Positions 40,736 through 52,100 of a stretch of DNA of 64,000 nt are shown here, piece after piece. The position numbers were made by a program, and so were the translations under genes. The stretch comes from Zygnema cylindricum (taxonomy: Eukaryota > Streptophyta > Zygnematophyceae > Zygnematales > Zygnemataceae). The notes under the pieces were generated by a model, which saw only the letters and a program-made list of their open reading frames with translations, did no database searches and was not told where the DNA came from. The DNA lies in assembly GCA_037447655.1 (NCBI GenBank), contig JBBHKE010000801.1, positions 110,794 to 174,793 of the forward strand, written 5' to 3'. Each line of letters opens with the position of its first letter. Positions within the stretch are counted from its first letter, which is position 1.

Positions 40736-42160
40736 AATCTTGCAACTTTTAGGCGCATGAGGGGTGCCGAAGGCATCCATGTCAACCCGGCCTCCAACGC
40801 GACTGTAGTTTTAGGGTTTGTTTTACTTGTTTTTTTTATTTAAAAAACATCCCTGAACACAAAAACCATATTTCACATACCCGATCCGAATAGGTTTCGA
40901 ACGTCCCACGAGGTGCCGAAGGTGCCACAAAACAATGAGTTTCAATCTACGTATTTTACATTACCAATCAACAAAGTCGTAAAAAAAAAACTTAATCCTT
41001 GTCTTTTACATTGTCAATCAACAAGTCGTACAAAGAAAGATAAAAGGATATTTAAACAAATATAGCAAATATAACTACAATTTTGCATATACATCTAAAA
41101 AGTCAGATTAACAATAATGTTTGCACCTTACAAGACATTGTAATAACTTTATGATTAACAAATATTATTTTCCAAATCCATAAACACAAGTATGATAATC
41201 ATATTTACAATCTCTATTGTTTGCCTTCATCGGTAAAACAAATCCATTACTTTTTAGTTAATGTTAAACAAATAACCTTTATTGGGCAATGTTAGTAGTG
41301 TGTAGGTGGGTGTTGGGTAAAAAATCAATATTGTTAATCTTTTAAAATTTATGATTATTTAATAAACTATTTTTGTTTTCTATTTTTCAAGTGGATTTTT
41401 TCATGAATTCTAAATGGAAGCAACATTGTCAAAATAACAAAAGATGTGTCTCTTATATTTCATTCAACGGCTATAAATACTTGTTGTAAAACTAGTGTTT
41501 AAACAATAATATTTAGATTGAATGCTTACAAATAACCATAGCATTGAGTACGAATATTTTATGTAAAGCATGAATGAATCGCACTAAGAGTAGGACTAGC
41601 ACCTAAAGGTCGACTCAGAAGGAACTACACAAAAAAAAAGACTTGCACCAAAAAGAAGTATTGCACCAAGAGGACTTGCACCAAGAGGACGACTCGAACG
41701 AGGAAAGGACTCGCATCAGAAAGCGGACTCGCAATAGGAGGACACAAACGAAGGAAGAATTACATCATAAAGAAGACTCGCACTAGGAGGACTCACACCA
41801 AGAAACGGAGTCGCACCAAGAGAACGACTTGCACTAAGAGGCGGACTCTCGTCAAGAGGAGGACTCGAACGTGATGAGGGCTCATAGGAGGAGGAATACT
41901 GACACTAAGACGAAGACTCGCACTAGGAGGAATTGCAATAGGAGGAGGACCCACACGAGGAGGTGGAATTGTAATACAAAAAGTTGCACCAAAAGGAGGA
42001 CTCACACTAAGAGGATGACTCGCACCAATTGTATGACTCCCACTAGGAGGAGTACTTGCACTAAGAGGAGGTCTTGCACCTGGAGGAGGTCTCGCAACTG
42101 AAGGAGGACTCGCACTAGGAGGGGGACTTATAGGAGTAGGATTATTGGATGCCATAATAA
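40030..42160. repeat. Copy 1 of a ~2.1-kb dispersed repeat
   Basis: Collinear with 45935-48055 in the same orientation. Shared landmarks are CCAACATTATTGTACTTTGT (40043 and 45949), the AGTCGCGAGAAATCGAGT block, several GGTGCCGAAGG motifs, an AT-rich stretch with CAATCAACAAGTCGTACAAA, and a terminal region of degenerate 18-bp repeats. Copy 1 extends further at the right end than copy 2. It overlaps the inverted-repeat element at its left. Confidence 0.7.
41590..42155 (-). repeat. Degenerate 18-bp tandem repeats with a proline-rich reading frame
   Basis: GGACTCGCAC and GAGGAGGA units recur roughly every 18 bp. On the minus strand from 42155 the frame begins MASNNPTPISPPPSAS and continues as Pro/Ser/Ala-rich hexapeptides to about 41990, after which the repeat register drifts. 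The other copy of the repeat (47655-48050) is also built this way but is not open. It may be a relic of a proline-rich protein gene; expression is not supported. Confidence 0.45.
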
Positions 42161-42610
42161 AAGACAGAGAGAGTCAAAACATTTGGAATTTGTGTGATCG
42201 AGATTGCTAATTTCATTATGAAACGAGATCCTTTAATACAAAGTGACAAAATGTTAGGTACTGTGGATAGTACTATACTACGCTACACAAAGTAGATTTG
42301 GGCGGCTACACAAAGACCAAATCTATTAGACAAAGTTGACCGACGAAAAAAAATGAAAGAATAAGACCAAAAGTACAATTATAAGACCGCACTTGAATAA
42401 GTGGAGTACGGTTTTGTTCACGTAGGACAAATGAGACTAAAGTGGACGAGACGGCACTCGAATAAGTGGAGTACGATCTTTGTTCTCGTAGGACAAATGA
42501 CTAAGTGGATTATTTATTTTCCCAATATTCAATTCTAATTCCCTAAATGAAAAATATTCAAACTCGCAAATATTTCAAAATCCAACATATCCAAATCATG
42601 AGCTTAATTT
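42161..42610. other. AT-rich interval with a short tandem repeat
   Basis: A ~70-bp unit containing GAATAAGTGGAGTACG and GTAGGACAAATGA occurs twice at about 42385-42510. Otherwise no gene or terminal repeat is seen. The left end of the hAT element would be expected here or nearby but was not found. Confidence 0.4.
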
Positions 42611-42619
42611 GACATCTCC

Positions 42620-43260
42620 CACATTCAAACATGTGATTATTCTATAATCCCAAAATCCCAAATTTTCCACTTTCCCAATTTCCCAATATTCAAAATCCAA
42701 TTCCAAAATTTCCATTAATTCTCACACTAATAAATTTTCTAAATCTATTTCCTCAAATGCATAATTTTCCATCAACAATTCTACCTCTCCCAAATGCAAA
42801 CATGTGATTATTCTATAATCCCAAAATCCCGAATTTTCAATTTTCCCAATTTCTCAAAATCCAAAATCCAAATCCGAAATTTCCATTAATTCTCACACTA
42901 ACATCATAAATTTTCAACATCCATTTCCTCAAATATATAATTTTCCATCAACAATTCTACCTCTCCCAAATGCAAACATGTGATTATTCTATAATCCCAA
43001 AATTCCGAATTTTCCATTTTCCCAATTTCTCAAAATCCAAAATCCAAATCCGAAATTTCCATTAATTCTCACACTAGCAACATAAATTTTCAACATCCAT
43101 TTCCTCAATATATAATTTTCCATCAACAATTCCACCTCTCCCCAATGCAAACATGTGATTATCCTATCATCCCAAAATCCCAATTTTTCTTCTTTCCCAA
43201 TTTCCCAATATCCGAAATCCAAATCTAAATTACACAATGTTTCTACGACCAAAAAACTGA
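42620..43260. repeat. ~175-bp tandem repeat array, about 3.6 units
   Basis: The motif CAAACATGTGATTAT recurs at 42627, 42797, 42973 and 43148, spacings of 170, 176 and 175 bp, each followed by similar AT-rich sequence (CTATAATCCCAAAATCC, TTTCCATTAATTCTCACACT). It lies immediately 3' of the hAT transposase gene. Confidence 0.8.
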
Positions 43261-43322
43261 AATTCAAATTCTCTCAACCATGCACCCTACAAATCTTCCA
43301 TAAAAAACATAATTTTGCATAA

Positions 43323-45424
43323 TTAATTTTTGTTGGGTAAAGTATTCCACCAATCTCCAATTTCCTTTCCCGTTTCCTTCCGACGTTTCTTAGAAACAAC
43401 CTTATTGTTATCGTTGTCGTTAATGTCTACCTCTTTTTCAATCTCCTTTCCTTTGTCGTCACGAATATTAATGAGCGATTCCGTTGCTTGCCATGATCCT
43501 TTCAAAAAAACAAGTCTTTCCACCGATTCCGGAGTCAACCGGTTTCGCTTAATCGTGCTAATTTGACCGGCCATGGAAAAAATTCGCTCGGAAGGAGCCG
43601 AAGTGGCCGGTATAGCTAAAATGATTCGAGCCAAAAGCTCAATGTCGGAAACAAATTTTTCTTTTCGGCCCACCACTTCAATGGGTTTGCCCGTTCGTGT
43701 TGTGATTGTTCTAAAACACTTCTACCTTTGTAAAGTTGAACTTCGTGGAGCAAATGCTCCTTAAACTCATCTCGCGTGAGCTCCGAGGCCGAAGGTTTTT
43801 GAACGGTTTCCATTACCGATGAAATTGGATGCTCTCTTTGTAATGCTATGAAAATGTCATCCTCATCATCATCTTCAACTTCATTCACACCTTTCTCATT
43901 TGAATTGTTTCCAATTTCCATCATCAACCTATCACTATCACCCTCCGAATGTCCAAACAATTCCGCATCCATGTCAAACTTTCCTAACATCATGTTGACA
44001 ATTTCTTGCCATACCTTATCTACCTCCAAAGGTGTTAAAAATACTAGGTTTTTCGTCCTAGGATCTAGTGCACAAGCAATAAACATCTTCATCGGGAGGG
44101 TTGTTAACTCACACGTTCCAAATCGACCCTCAAAATCGGTTACCATCTTCTCCGCAATTGCATTAATTGCCAAATCCTCACATCCTCCATTTGAAGTGTC
44201 ATCCACTACTTTTTTTAGTCCTTTAAGTAGTGAATGGACAATTACCGGCACCCAGCTCAAAGTTACATAATTTTCCCCTTCTAACACACGTTGGGCAACC
44301 ATGAAAGGTTTTAAAAGAATCGCACCTCTCTCAATGATCATCCACGCCTCTTCACTCAACCTCGCATTCGATGGCACAATTGTTGCCATGATTGCTTGTA
44401 ACGAATTTTTCAAATACAATATTGAAGTGAGCATAGAGTATGTTGACCACCACCTCGTAGCTACATCCGGGATTAGAACTTTCCACTTCATTTCACTCGC
44501 AACATTTTTTAGAATATTAGTTGCTCTCGGTGAGCTTCTAAAAAATCCCACAAGGTTGCGTGCACTTTTCAAGTGTGATGCAACACTAGGACCATTAAAG
44601 AACTTTCCTGTGACAAGCTCTAATAAATGATCCATGCAACCATGCCAATCACAAGACATGGATTTTCCCGCTATTTTCATTGCAGCTGCTGTATCGGTTA
44701 CACAAACCGCCACTGATTTTTTGGAAATGTCAAATCCTTCTAACATTTCCTTACACTTCTCACCAATCGCTTCTGCGATATGGCTACCATGAAAAGGAGA
44801 GCATCCTAAACAAACACTTTGAAGATCCCAATCAGAATTGATGAAATGCGCTGTCATGGAACAAAAGGATTTATTGGACAGCGATGTCCATGTGTCCATA
44901 GTAATGCTTAGGGTTTCACCTTCCAAAAGCTTCCCTAAACTTAGGCGGACCTTCATCTCGATTTCCTCCATTCTCGAAATTAATCCACGCCGATCTGGAA
45001 TCACGACCTTTGGCGCCAAGCCCTTCACCATTTCTCGAAATTCTGGGCTCTCCACGATACTTAGTGGCTGGTAGTCCAACACGATCCACCGTATGAGCCT
45101 GTCTTTAGATGATGTGGTTGCTCCTCTTTGTACGAAATCCTCCAAAGCTCCCGGCTTTTCTTCTATTTCTTTCAATTTATCCCCTGTAAATAACTTTCTG
45201 TGATGAACCCTTAAGTGAGAGAGTAAGTTGGTAGGACTCATCGACTTCCCTCTTGCAACAGGCATATCACAATGGTTGCAAAAAGCCTTGTCTGAATGCT
45301 TCCCACTATGTAAGACTTTAAAGTGACGCCAAACTTTAGAATTTACCCCTTTGGGAACGACCTTTCTCGCATCCCTAAACTGATTTGCAATTTCTAATGA
45401 GTTTTCCATGTGTACATTATCCAT
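43323..45424 (-). pseudogene. hAT-family transposase, one frameshift
   Basis: The main frame is 45424-43616 (602 residues). The C-terminal hAT dimerisation region continues in another frame at 43676-43323. The shift lies in an A-rich run near 43653-43666. Domains in order: BED zinc finger (residues about 28-80, CNHC and HLRVHH), catalytic part with the first Asp in MDTWTSL and the second in VTDTAAAMK, a CDWHGCMDH element typical of plant hAT proteins, then PATSAPSERIFSMAG of the dimerisation domain. With only one indel it is close to intact; the indel could also be a sequencing or assembly error in a homopolymer-like run. Confidence 0.85.
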
Positions 45425-45934
45425 ATCTGGAAGTAGCTAGGTGTCATCATCCTCTAAACCTTCCATACTACCTCCTATCCCTTGGGAATCCATGGAGAAA
45501 GCCAAAAGTTCTTCGCTGAAACGAAGAGAGAGAGAGAGTGAGAGAGAGAGAGGTAATTTTTTTTCGTCAGTTCAATCTTTTGACACATTTACTTTGTTAT
45601 TTTCGTACGTCAAGTTCTGTCCGTACTAAGTAATGAATTCTATGCAGTACGGAATTATTATTTTTTTTGCGGTTCCATTTTGCGGCGTTTACCGTGAAGT
45701 TATGGAGTAGAATTCACGTCGTACGTGGCGTCTCACGGTGCACAGATATTTTACTTTTCGGTAAAATTACATTTTATACAAAATTAAAAATTTAAAAAGT
45801 ACGACATATCGCGATAATTATCGCGATATTTTATGTTGGTCTCAGTACGATATATCGAGGACTCTGACCGATCGATATTCGATATATCGAATATCGAATT
45901 ATCGCGATATAAAATTACCCGATACCCAACACTA
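43323..45934 (-). mobile_element. hAT DNA transposon, left end not found
   Basis: The right terminus on the plus strand is CCCGATACCCAACACTA (45918-45934). The subterminal zone 45800-45925 is rich in ATCGCGAT and TCGATATATCGA palindromes, likely transposase sites. The same terminal design is seen in the complete MITE at 62410-63205, which ends CGATACACAACACTA. The 8 bp after the end, GTGTCCAT (45935-45942), would be the target duplication. No matching left terminus was seen, so the left end is deleted, diverged or rearranged. Confidence 0.7.
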
Positions 45935-48055
45935 GTGTCCATACAATCCAACATTATTGTACTTTGTACTCTTGTTATCGTGGAAGGTATACGGGAGATG
46001 TACCACTAGTTTTGTACTTCTTCGGGTTCGGGCGGGTACGGGTAGTCGCGAGAAATCGAGTTTCGGTTAACTTTTATTATTTGTAAACGCGTTTCAGGTA
46101 ACGGTTAACAATTTTGGAGTGTGACATAACCCGGTCAGGCGTCAGGTACTCCAAATTTGAAAAAAAAAAAAACGGTCAGTTTCGGTAAATCTAAAATTTT
46201 GACTTTTGCGACCTGTGACTACAATACAGCACATTACATTATGGGTGTCGAACAAGCCTGCATACATTTGTGGCACCTTCGGCACCTCTTGGGATCAGGT
46301 ATGTGATATAAGGTTTTTGAGTTTAGGAAAATAAAAAATAACAAATGTACTATGTTGAATCTTGCAACTTTTTGGCACGGCAAGGGTGTTGAAGGCGTCT
46401 ACGTCGCCCGTATTCTCTGCGCGACCGTATGTTTATGGTTTATTTTATCTGTTTTATTTATTTTAACATTAAAAAAACCAACCAAAACAAATGATAAATG
46501 GCCCTAAACATAAGGGCCCTATTCGCATACCCGATCCTGCGAGGTGCCGAAGGTGTGGAGGGGTGTCGAAGGGGTGCTGAAAGACCCACACTTGTATGGG
46601 GGTTTTTTAGAGACCCATATTATACTGTACTGTATTATCTTTATACATTTTACCAATGCCTGGCGATATGCATTAAAATATAGTCTGGATCTTGCAACTT
46701 TTGGGCCACGAAGGGGTGGCGAATGCATCCATGTCACTCTGGCCTACCGCACTGCCGTATATTTATGGTTTGTTTTATCTTTTTTTGTTTTTTTTTTATT
46801 GAAAAAATAACCCTAAACACAAAACCATATTTCACATACCCGATCCGAAGAAATGTCGAGGGTCCCGCGAGGTGCCGAAGGTGCCACAAATGTATGTAGG
46901 CTTGTTTGGTACCCATAATGTACTTAGCGATGTGTATAAACAACGATGCGATATGACTTTTCGATCCAATTAATAGAGGTCATTGCCCTACGATGTAAAA
47001 ACATACAAAATTACCGATATGTTTTATGTTAGCAAAAATATAATTCAATATACAAACATATAATAATGTGTTTCAATCTATGTCTTTTACATTATCAATC
47101 AACCAAGTCGTACAAAGAAAGTTAAAAGGATATTTAAACAAATATAGCAAATACAACTACAATTTTGCAAAAACTTCTTAAAAGCCAGATTAACAATGAT
47201 GTTCCCATCTTACAACACATTATAATAACTTTATGACTAACAAATGTTTTATTCCAAATACATGAACACAAGTATGATAATCATATTTCCAATCTCTATT
47301 GTTTACCTTCATAAGTAAAACAAATCCATTACTTTGTAGTTGATGTTAAACAAATAACTTTTATTGGGCAAAAATAGTAGTGTGCAGGTAGGTGTTCGGG
47401 AAACAATCAATATTGTTCATCTTTTAAAATTTATGATTATTTAATCAAATATTTTTGTTTTTCTATTTTTCAAGTGGATTTTTTCACGAATTCCAGATAG
47501 AAGCAACATTGTCAAACAAATTAAATATATGTCTCTTATATTTCATTAAACAATAATAATTATTTATTGTAAAATTAGTGTTGAAACAATAATATTTAAA
47601 TTTAATTATTACGAATAACCATAACATTGAGTACGAATATTTTACGTTAAGTATGAAAGAATCGCTCTAAGAGGGAATGACACCAAAAGGTCGACTCACG
47701 AGGACGTGTACTAGAAAAGGGGCTCGCACCAAAAAGAGGACTCGCACCAAGAGGACGCCTCGAACGAGGAGAGGAATGGCATAAAAAAAAGGACTCACAA
47801 TAGGAGGAGGACACAAACAAGAGCAAGAATTACACCATAAGGGGGACTCACACCAAGAAACAGAGTCGTACCAAGAGAACGACTTGCACTATGAGGCGGA
47901 CTCGCGTTAAGAGGAGGACTCAAATAGGATGAGGGGTCTCACTATGAGGAATACAAGGAATAAAAGGAGGACCCACACGAGGAAGTTGAATCATAATAGG
48001 AGGAGGACTTTAACCAAAAGGAGGACTCACACCAAGAGGATGCCTCGCACCAATG
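45935..48055. repeat. Copy 2 of the ~2.1-kb dispersed repeat
   Basis: Collinear with 40030-42030, starting directly at the end of the hAT element (TCCATACAATCCAACATTATTG region) and ending in the degenerate 18-bp repeats near 48055. Motifs GAGGTGCCGAAGGTGCCAC at 46868 and CAAGCCTGCATACATTTGTG at 46255 are shared with the element at 39745. No coding function is supported. Confidence 0.7.
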
Positions 48056-48380
48056 TCAATCTATTAAAAATATGTAATATCTTATAGTTTTGTGCTGCAA
48101 AACGTAACTGCCCATTGAATAGTGGACCGAGACGGTACGTTTCGTACCACTATCGCGATTAATATACAAATAAAATAAAGCCTTGAATCCATTATGCAGT
48201 GCCAAAAACGTACGGACATAGTTACTAACATTAACTTAAAAATTTGTATTTCTTCAAGCTCAAAACGAAAATGCAACATTTGTACATGCAGACAAAAAAT
48301 AAGATTTGTAAAAGCATATTAAAATGTCAAATTTGTACGTGTGTACACTATCATTGTACGGATTTTGCTGTAATGTTGTA
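48056..48380. other. Non-coding interval
   Basis: No gene, terminal repeat or family member recognised. Confidence 0.35.
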
Positions 48381-48856
48381 GGGGGTGCCCCCATGTATTA
48401 ATGTATCAACTTTTTTATATCGCACACTATCGCTTTTTATTTCACGCTTTTTAGAATGAGACACGAAAATATTGGTATAAAATGAAAGATCTTTGAAAAA
48501 TAATTATTTTTACAATTTGCAGGTATATTTTTACGGCAAGTCGAGTGAGGAAAAGTCGAAAAAATGAAATCAGGAAACCATTGCAGAAAGTTCTTGAATC
48601 AGTGACGTCGATGTTGTCACAAGTGAGCATGACGTCACAATGTCACAAAACCCAAAACATGTACAATGTCACAAAAAACTAGAGGTCTATAGTCGTCGCT
48701 GTTTTTGCAGGGGTCACCAATGGTCAGAAGTTGTACCCACGTCTACAACTTCCGATTTCATTTTCGCACATTGGGACGCTCTTCAAAGTAGGACGGAGAA
48801 TCTTCACTAAAGTCCAAAATACTTCTTCAAAGTATCGATTACATAGGGACACCCCC
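48381..48856. mobile_element. 476-bp MITE, TTA-type target site (copy 1)
   Basis: Terminal inverted repeats GGGGGTGCCCCCATGTA on the left and the complement of TACATAGGGACACCCCC on the right. It is flanked by GTA (48378-48380) and TTA (48857-48859), consistent with a 3-bp target duplication with one change. The interior (TGACGTCGATG, GAGCATGACGTCA, ACAATGTCACAA) matches the MITE at 58846-59511. Short size, lack of coding and a TTA-like site fit a PIF/Harbinger-type non-autonomous element. Confidence 0.7.
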
Positions 48857-49129
48857 TTAAATTGCTTAAAATCCAAAACAAGTTCCACAAAGGTCAATGG
48901 ATGGCAAAGGCCCTTCTTTATTTCAAAAAGAGCGATGGAAAAATCCATCAAGGTACAAAAGGGTTCAAAAAAGAGAAATAAACGCTTAATGCTAAAAAAT
49001 AGCCAAAGAAAACAAAGGTAAAGAAAACATATGAAGCCACCAAATCTACTTAGAATAACTGCTAAAACTAAGCAAGTTTACTAAAGATGACATTATACAA
49101 AGGGAAAAACTACACAACCCTAACAAACT

Positions 49130-52100
49130 AAACTCCACACCCTCGAGGATCGTGGATGTGGATTAGATCCCTTGGTGGAAGATCTGGGAGGCCCCGCCTG
49201 TCATCCACCACTGTGCTCCGCCGCAAAAGGGCCGCGGCTTGCGCCTGTTGAAGAGCTATTGATACTCGTTGAAGGTAAAACGAAACAAGAAAGCTTGGAG
49301 CAGGGCTCCCCGGACCCCGAGACTCAAATGTCTTCTTCGCGCAGTTGCGGAGGAAATTGCAATTCTGAGACCTCTATTGGTACTCAAAGCAGGCAGCTTA
49401 CTAGAAGCCTCTAGAATGACCTTAACCCCTTGACTTTGTACAAGTATAGCAGACACCCAAACAATATACAGACTGACCAAATTGCACCCCTTGAAAGAGC
49501 TAACATCCTGAGTCTGCCACAAAAAGAATCCTTGAATTTGCTCCCCTGAGCAGTAAATTATCAATGGTCAAAGATGACCTTTTATAAAGAAGCTCTCTAA
49601 AAGAGAGGCGGCTACCTCTAATTTCCTATGTTCTAAACCCCTCTCTTAACCCTTTACTACTAATGTACGGAGCCAATCAATTAAGTGTATAGTACAGACA
49701 CGTACTTTGTCCGGAGTACTTTTTGTAGGGCCATTGTACGACATGGCCAAAAAGACGACGCCTGCCATATCCGGGTTCGCCAGAGTATGTCCCGGAGATG
49801 CCGTCATCCAATGTCATGCTGCCACGTGTCACCCGGTGTGGTTAAAACCGCAAACCGCCAAATAGATTATTCTGTGATGCCGGCTTCTTTCTCCGTCGTT
49901 GGATTGATGTCGGCCTTAATTTATAGCCGTTTAAAATACAAACAATACTTTTAAGTGTAATTCTATTTGACTGTGTCTGTGTGATTGTGGTCCATTTGTC
50001 AGTAAACCGAACTTCTCTATTTTGTTATCTTTAAATAGTTATCGTACCTTATATACTTCAGCACTAGTTTTAGACTACAGGTTAAGACTAACGGCTAGAT
50101 TAACAAATGGTAGGTACCGGGATCAAATCCTGGGTCCGTCAATCCTTTTGGTAAGTTTACCAATGATCTGCCTTCTGACAAGAAAGAGCATAGGCAGCCA
50201 TGGCTCTAGCTTCCTCTCCAACCTTCAGTGACTACGACAAGTATGAGGGCTAGAGAGAGAAGTTAGAAGGAGGTTGTCTCTGCTTTTTCTTGCTCCTATT
50301 TCACTTAATTAAATAACCTAGAAAATACCTTTAATTTCAACAGAAATCATCAAAAGACTTGTCCAAAGTACCAAAAATTTCTGCGGCAAATGGCACAAAT
50401 TGGTCCCTCGGGTCTCGGTGAGCCTAATCTCTTTCCTTAGAAGTTGCTGCGTACCGAGCCGCCACCCCTGTATGTACCGCCGCGCGAGAAGAAACGTGGG
50501 TCCCAGTCGGATCCGTGAGGACCACATCACCCAAAGTCCTCCCAGCCCCATTGAGGAAAACCAAGTCAACCCGAGGACCTCGAAGGCCATTAGACTGGGA
50601 GCGAGGAGGTAGTACATGAGAAACTTCGCGCCTCACGCTGTAGCCTGCGTCGGTGCCAATTACAGCAATTGAGTCGCGAACCAAATCATGCGCTACAGTA
50701 CGTTCACCGCCCCTAGAGCAACGGAGTAGATGAATCCCGTCCGAGTCGATAGGTTGGTTACAAACACAATGGGGTCGCCCAAGAAGCGCAGGGTGAGGCA
50801 AACCCAAACGAAGACGTACAGCAGATGTGAACTGGTCACACGTCAGACGAAGTGTTGAAAAACTCGGCGTGGCTTGCAACCAAGCACCAGCCCCCAGCCC
50901 AGAACACGAAAGCAGTCGAGCACGCGATTGAGCAGAAGGTAGCGCGTTTAAAAGGTTATGGAATTCAGCTGCTGCCAATTGCTCAGTTATACGTTGTTGG
51001 AGATGAAAGTTGTTGTCGCAAATAAGAGTGGGAAATGGTGGAACCTGGTTTCGTGCATCAGATGGGAGGAGTGCACGCGCGGTGAGAAGAGTCTCATGAA
51101 AAGGAAAAATGTTTTCCTCCACCTTAGGGACAACTAGGGCCAGGATTGGAACGTCATCGACGATAAATTAAGAGGTGATGGTAGGTGCCACTAAAGCCCA
51201 ACTACCCAAATATGCCGCCGGAGCAACTCTAGCCACGGGAATCAAACCTAAGCCGCCATTCGAAATAGGGAGACTTGCTTGTTGGCGAGCAAACGAGCCC
51301 TCTGGCCGATCAAAAATCCCATGCCCAACGAGGTGGTGGAGTACGCTAAAAATTTTGTCGTCGAAGTCCTCAAGAGAAGACAAAAATGAGGGCGTTGGTG
51401 GGACAGTTCGGGCAAGATAAAGAGGACGTTGAGCAAAACAACGAGTGAGGATTGCGAAAGCCACTTGGGAGTCGGAGAGCTTAGGAAGGTCATCCGAGTG
51501 CGAGAGGTCCTCCAATAAAGCATCACTAACAACCTGGTTCACAAACGATGGGGTGCCAATAGGAGATCCTAAAGCTTTAATTCCCTCTGTTGAAGACGCG
51601 ATTCGAAAACCCATAGGGACGGGGTAGTCGGAAGGTAAGCCTTGGGGGCACCACGCTACACATTTAGATGGTTTTACTGATAAACCGATCTTACAAAGTT
51701 GCTATGCAAAATGTGTGAAGGCAGACAAAAATTGGTCACGGGGAGCGACAATATGCGTATCATCCGCAATCGAAGGGAATAGACAACATGGAAAAGCCGC
51801 AGCAGAGTCGCTGAATGTGGGCCAACCCAAAAGGGGATGCCCCTAAAGGATCACCCTGGCGAGTGTCAGTCGCAGATTCTAAAGTGGCAACATCACTAAA
51901 GGGACCGCCAAGAGGAAAGATGAGGGGGCTTGGACGAGAATAAAAGGCACGAACAAAAGGGAAAATCTAGTTAATCGGCGATGGAGCATTCCATAATTCT
52001 CGAAAGATAGCATTACGACTAACCGTGTTAAATGCGTTGGCAACATCCACTTGAAAGACCACCCATTCCAGATGGAGGTCTATAAGAGCCCGAAGGCCAT

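Noticed and set aside
41299-41320. Left terminus of the hAT element (GTGTTGGGTA)
   Set aside because: The same place in copy 2 of the 2.1-kb repeat (about 47380) has a similar sequence without any terminus, so the match is coincidental.
42620-43260. CRISPR-like array
   Set aside because: The whole ~175-bp unit is repeated rather than short repeats with unique spacers, and this is a plant genome.
43848-44270. 140-codon plus-strand open frame
   Set aside because: Antisense shadow of the hAT transposase.
40030-48055. The two 2.1-kb repeats as LTRs of one retrotransposon
   Set aside because: They lack TG..CA ends, no primer site or polypurine tract borders them, and the interval contains a hAT gene rather than gag-pol.
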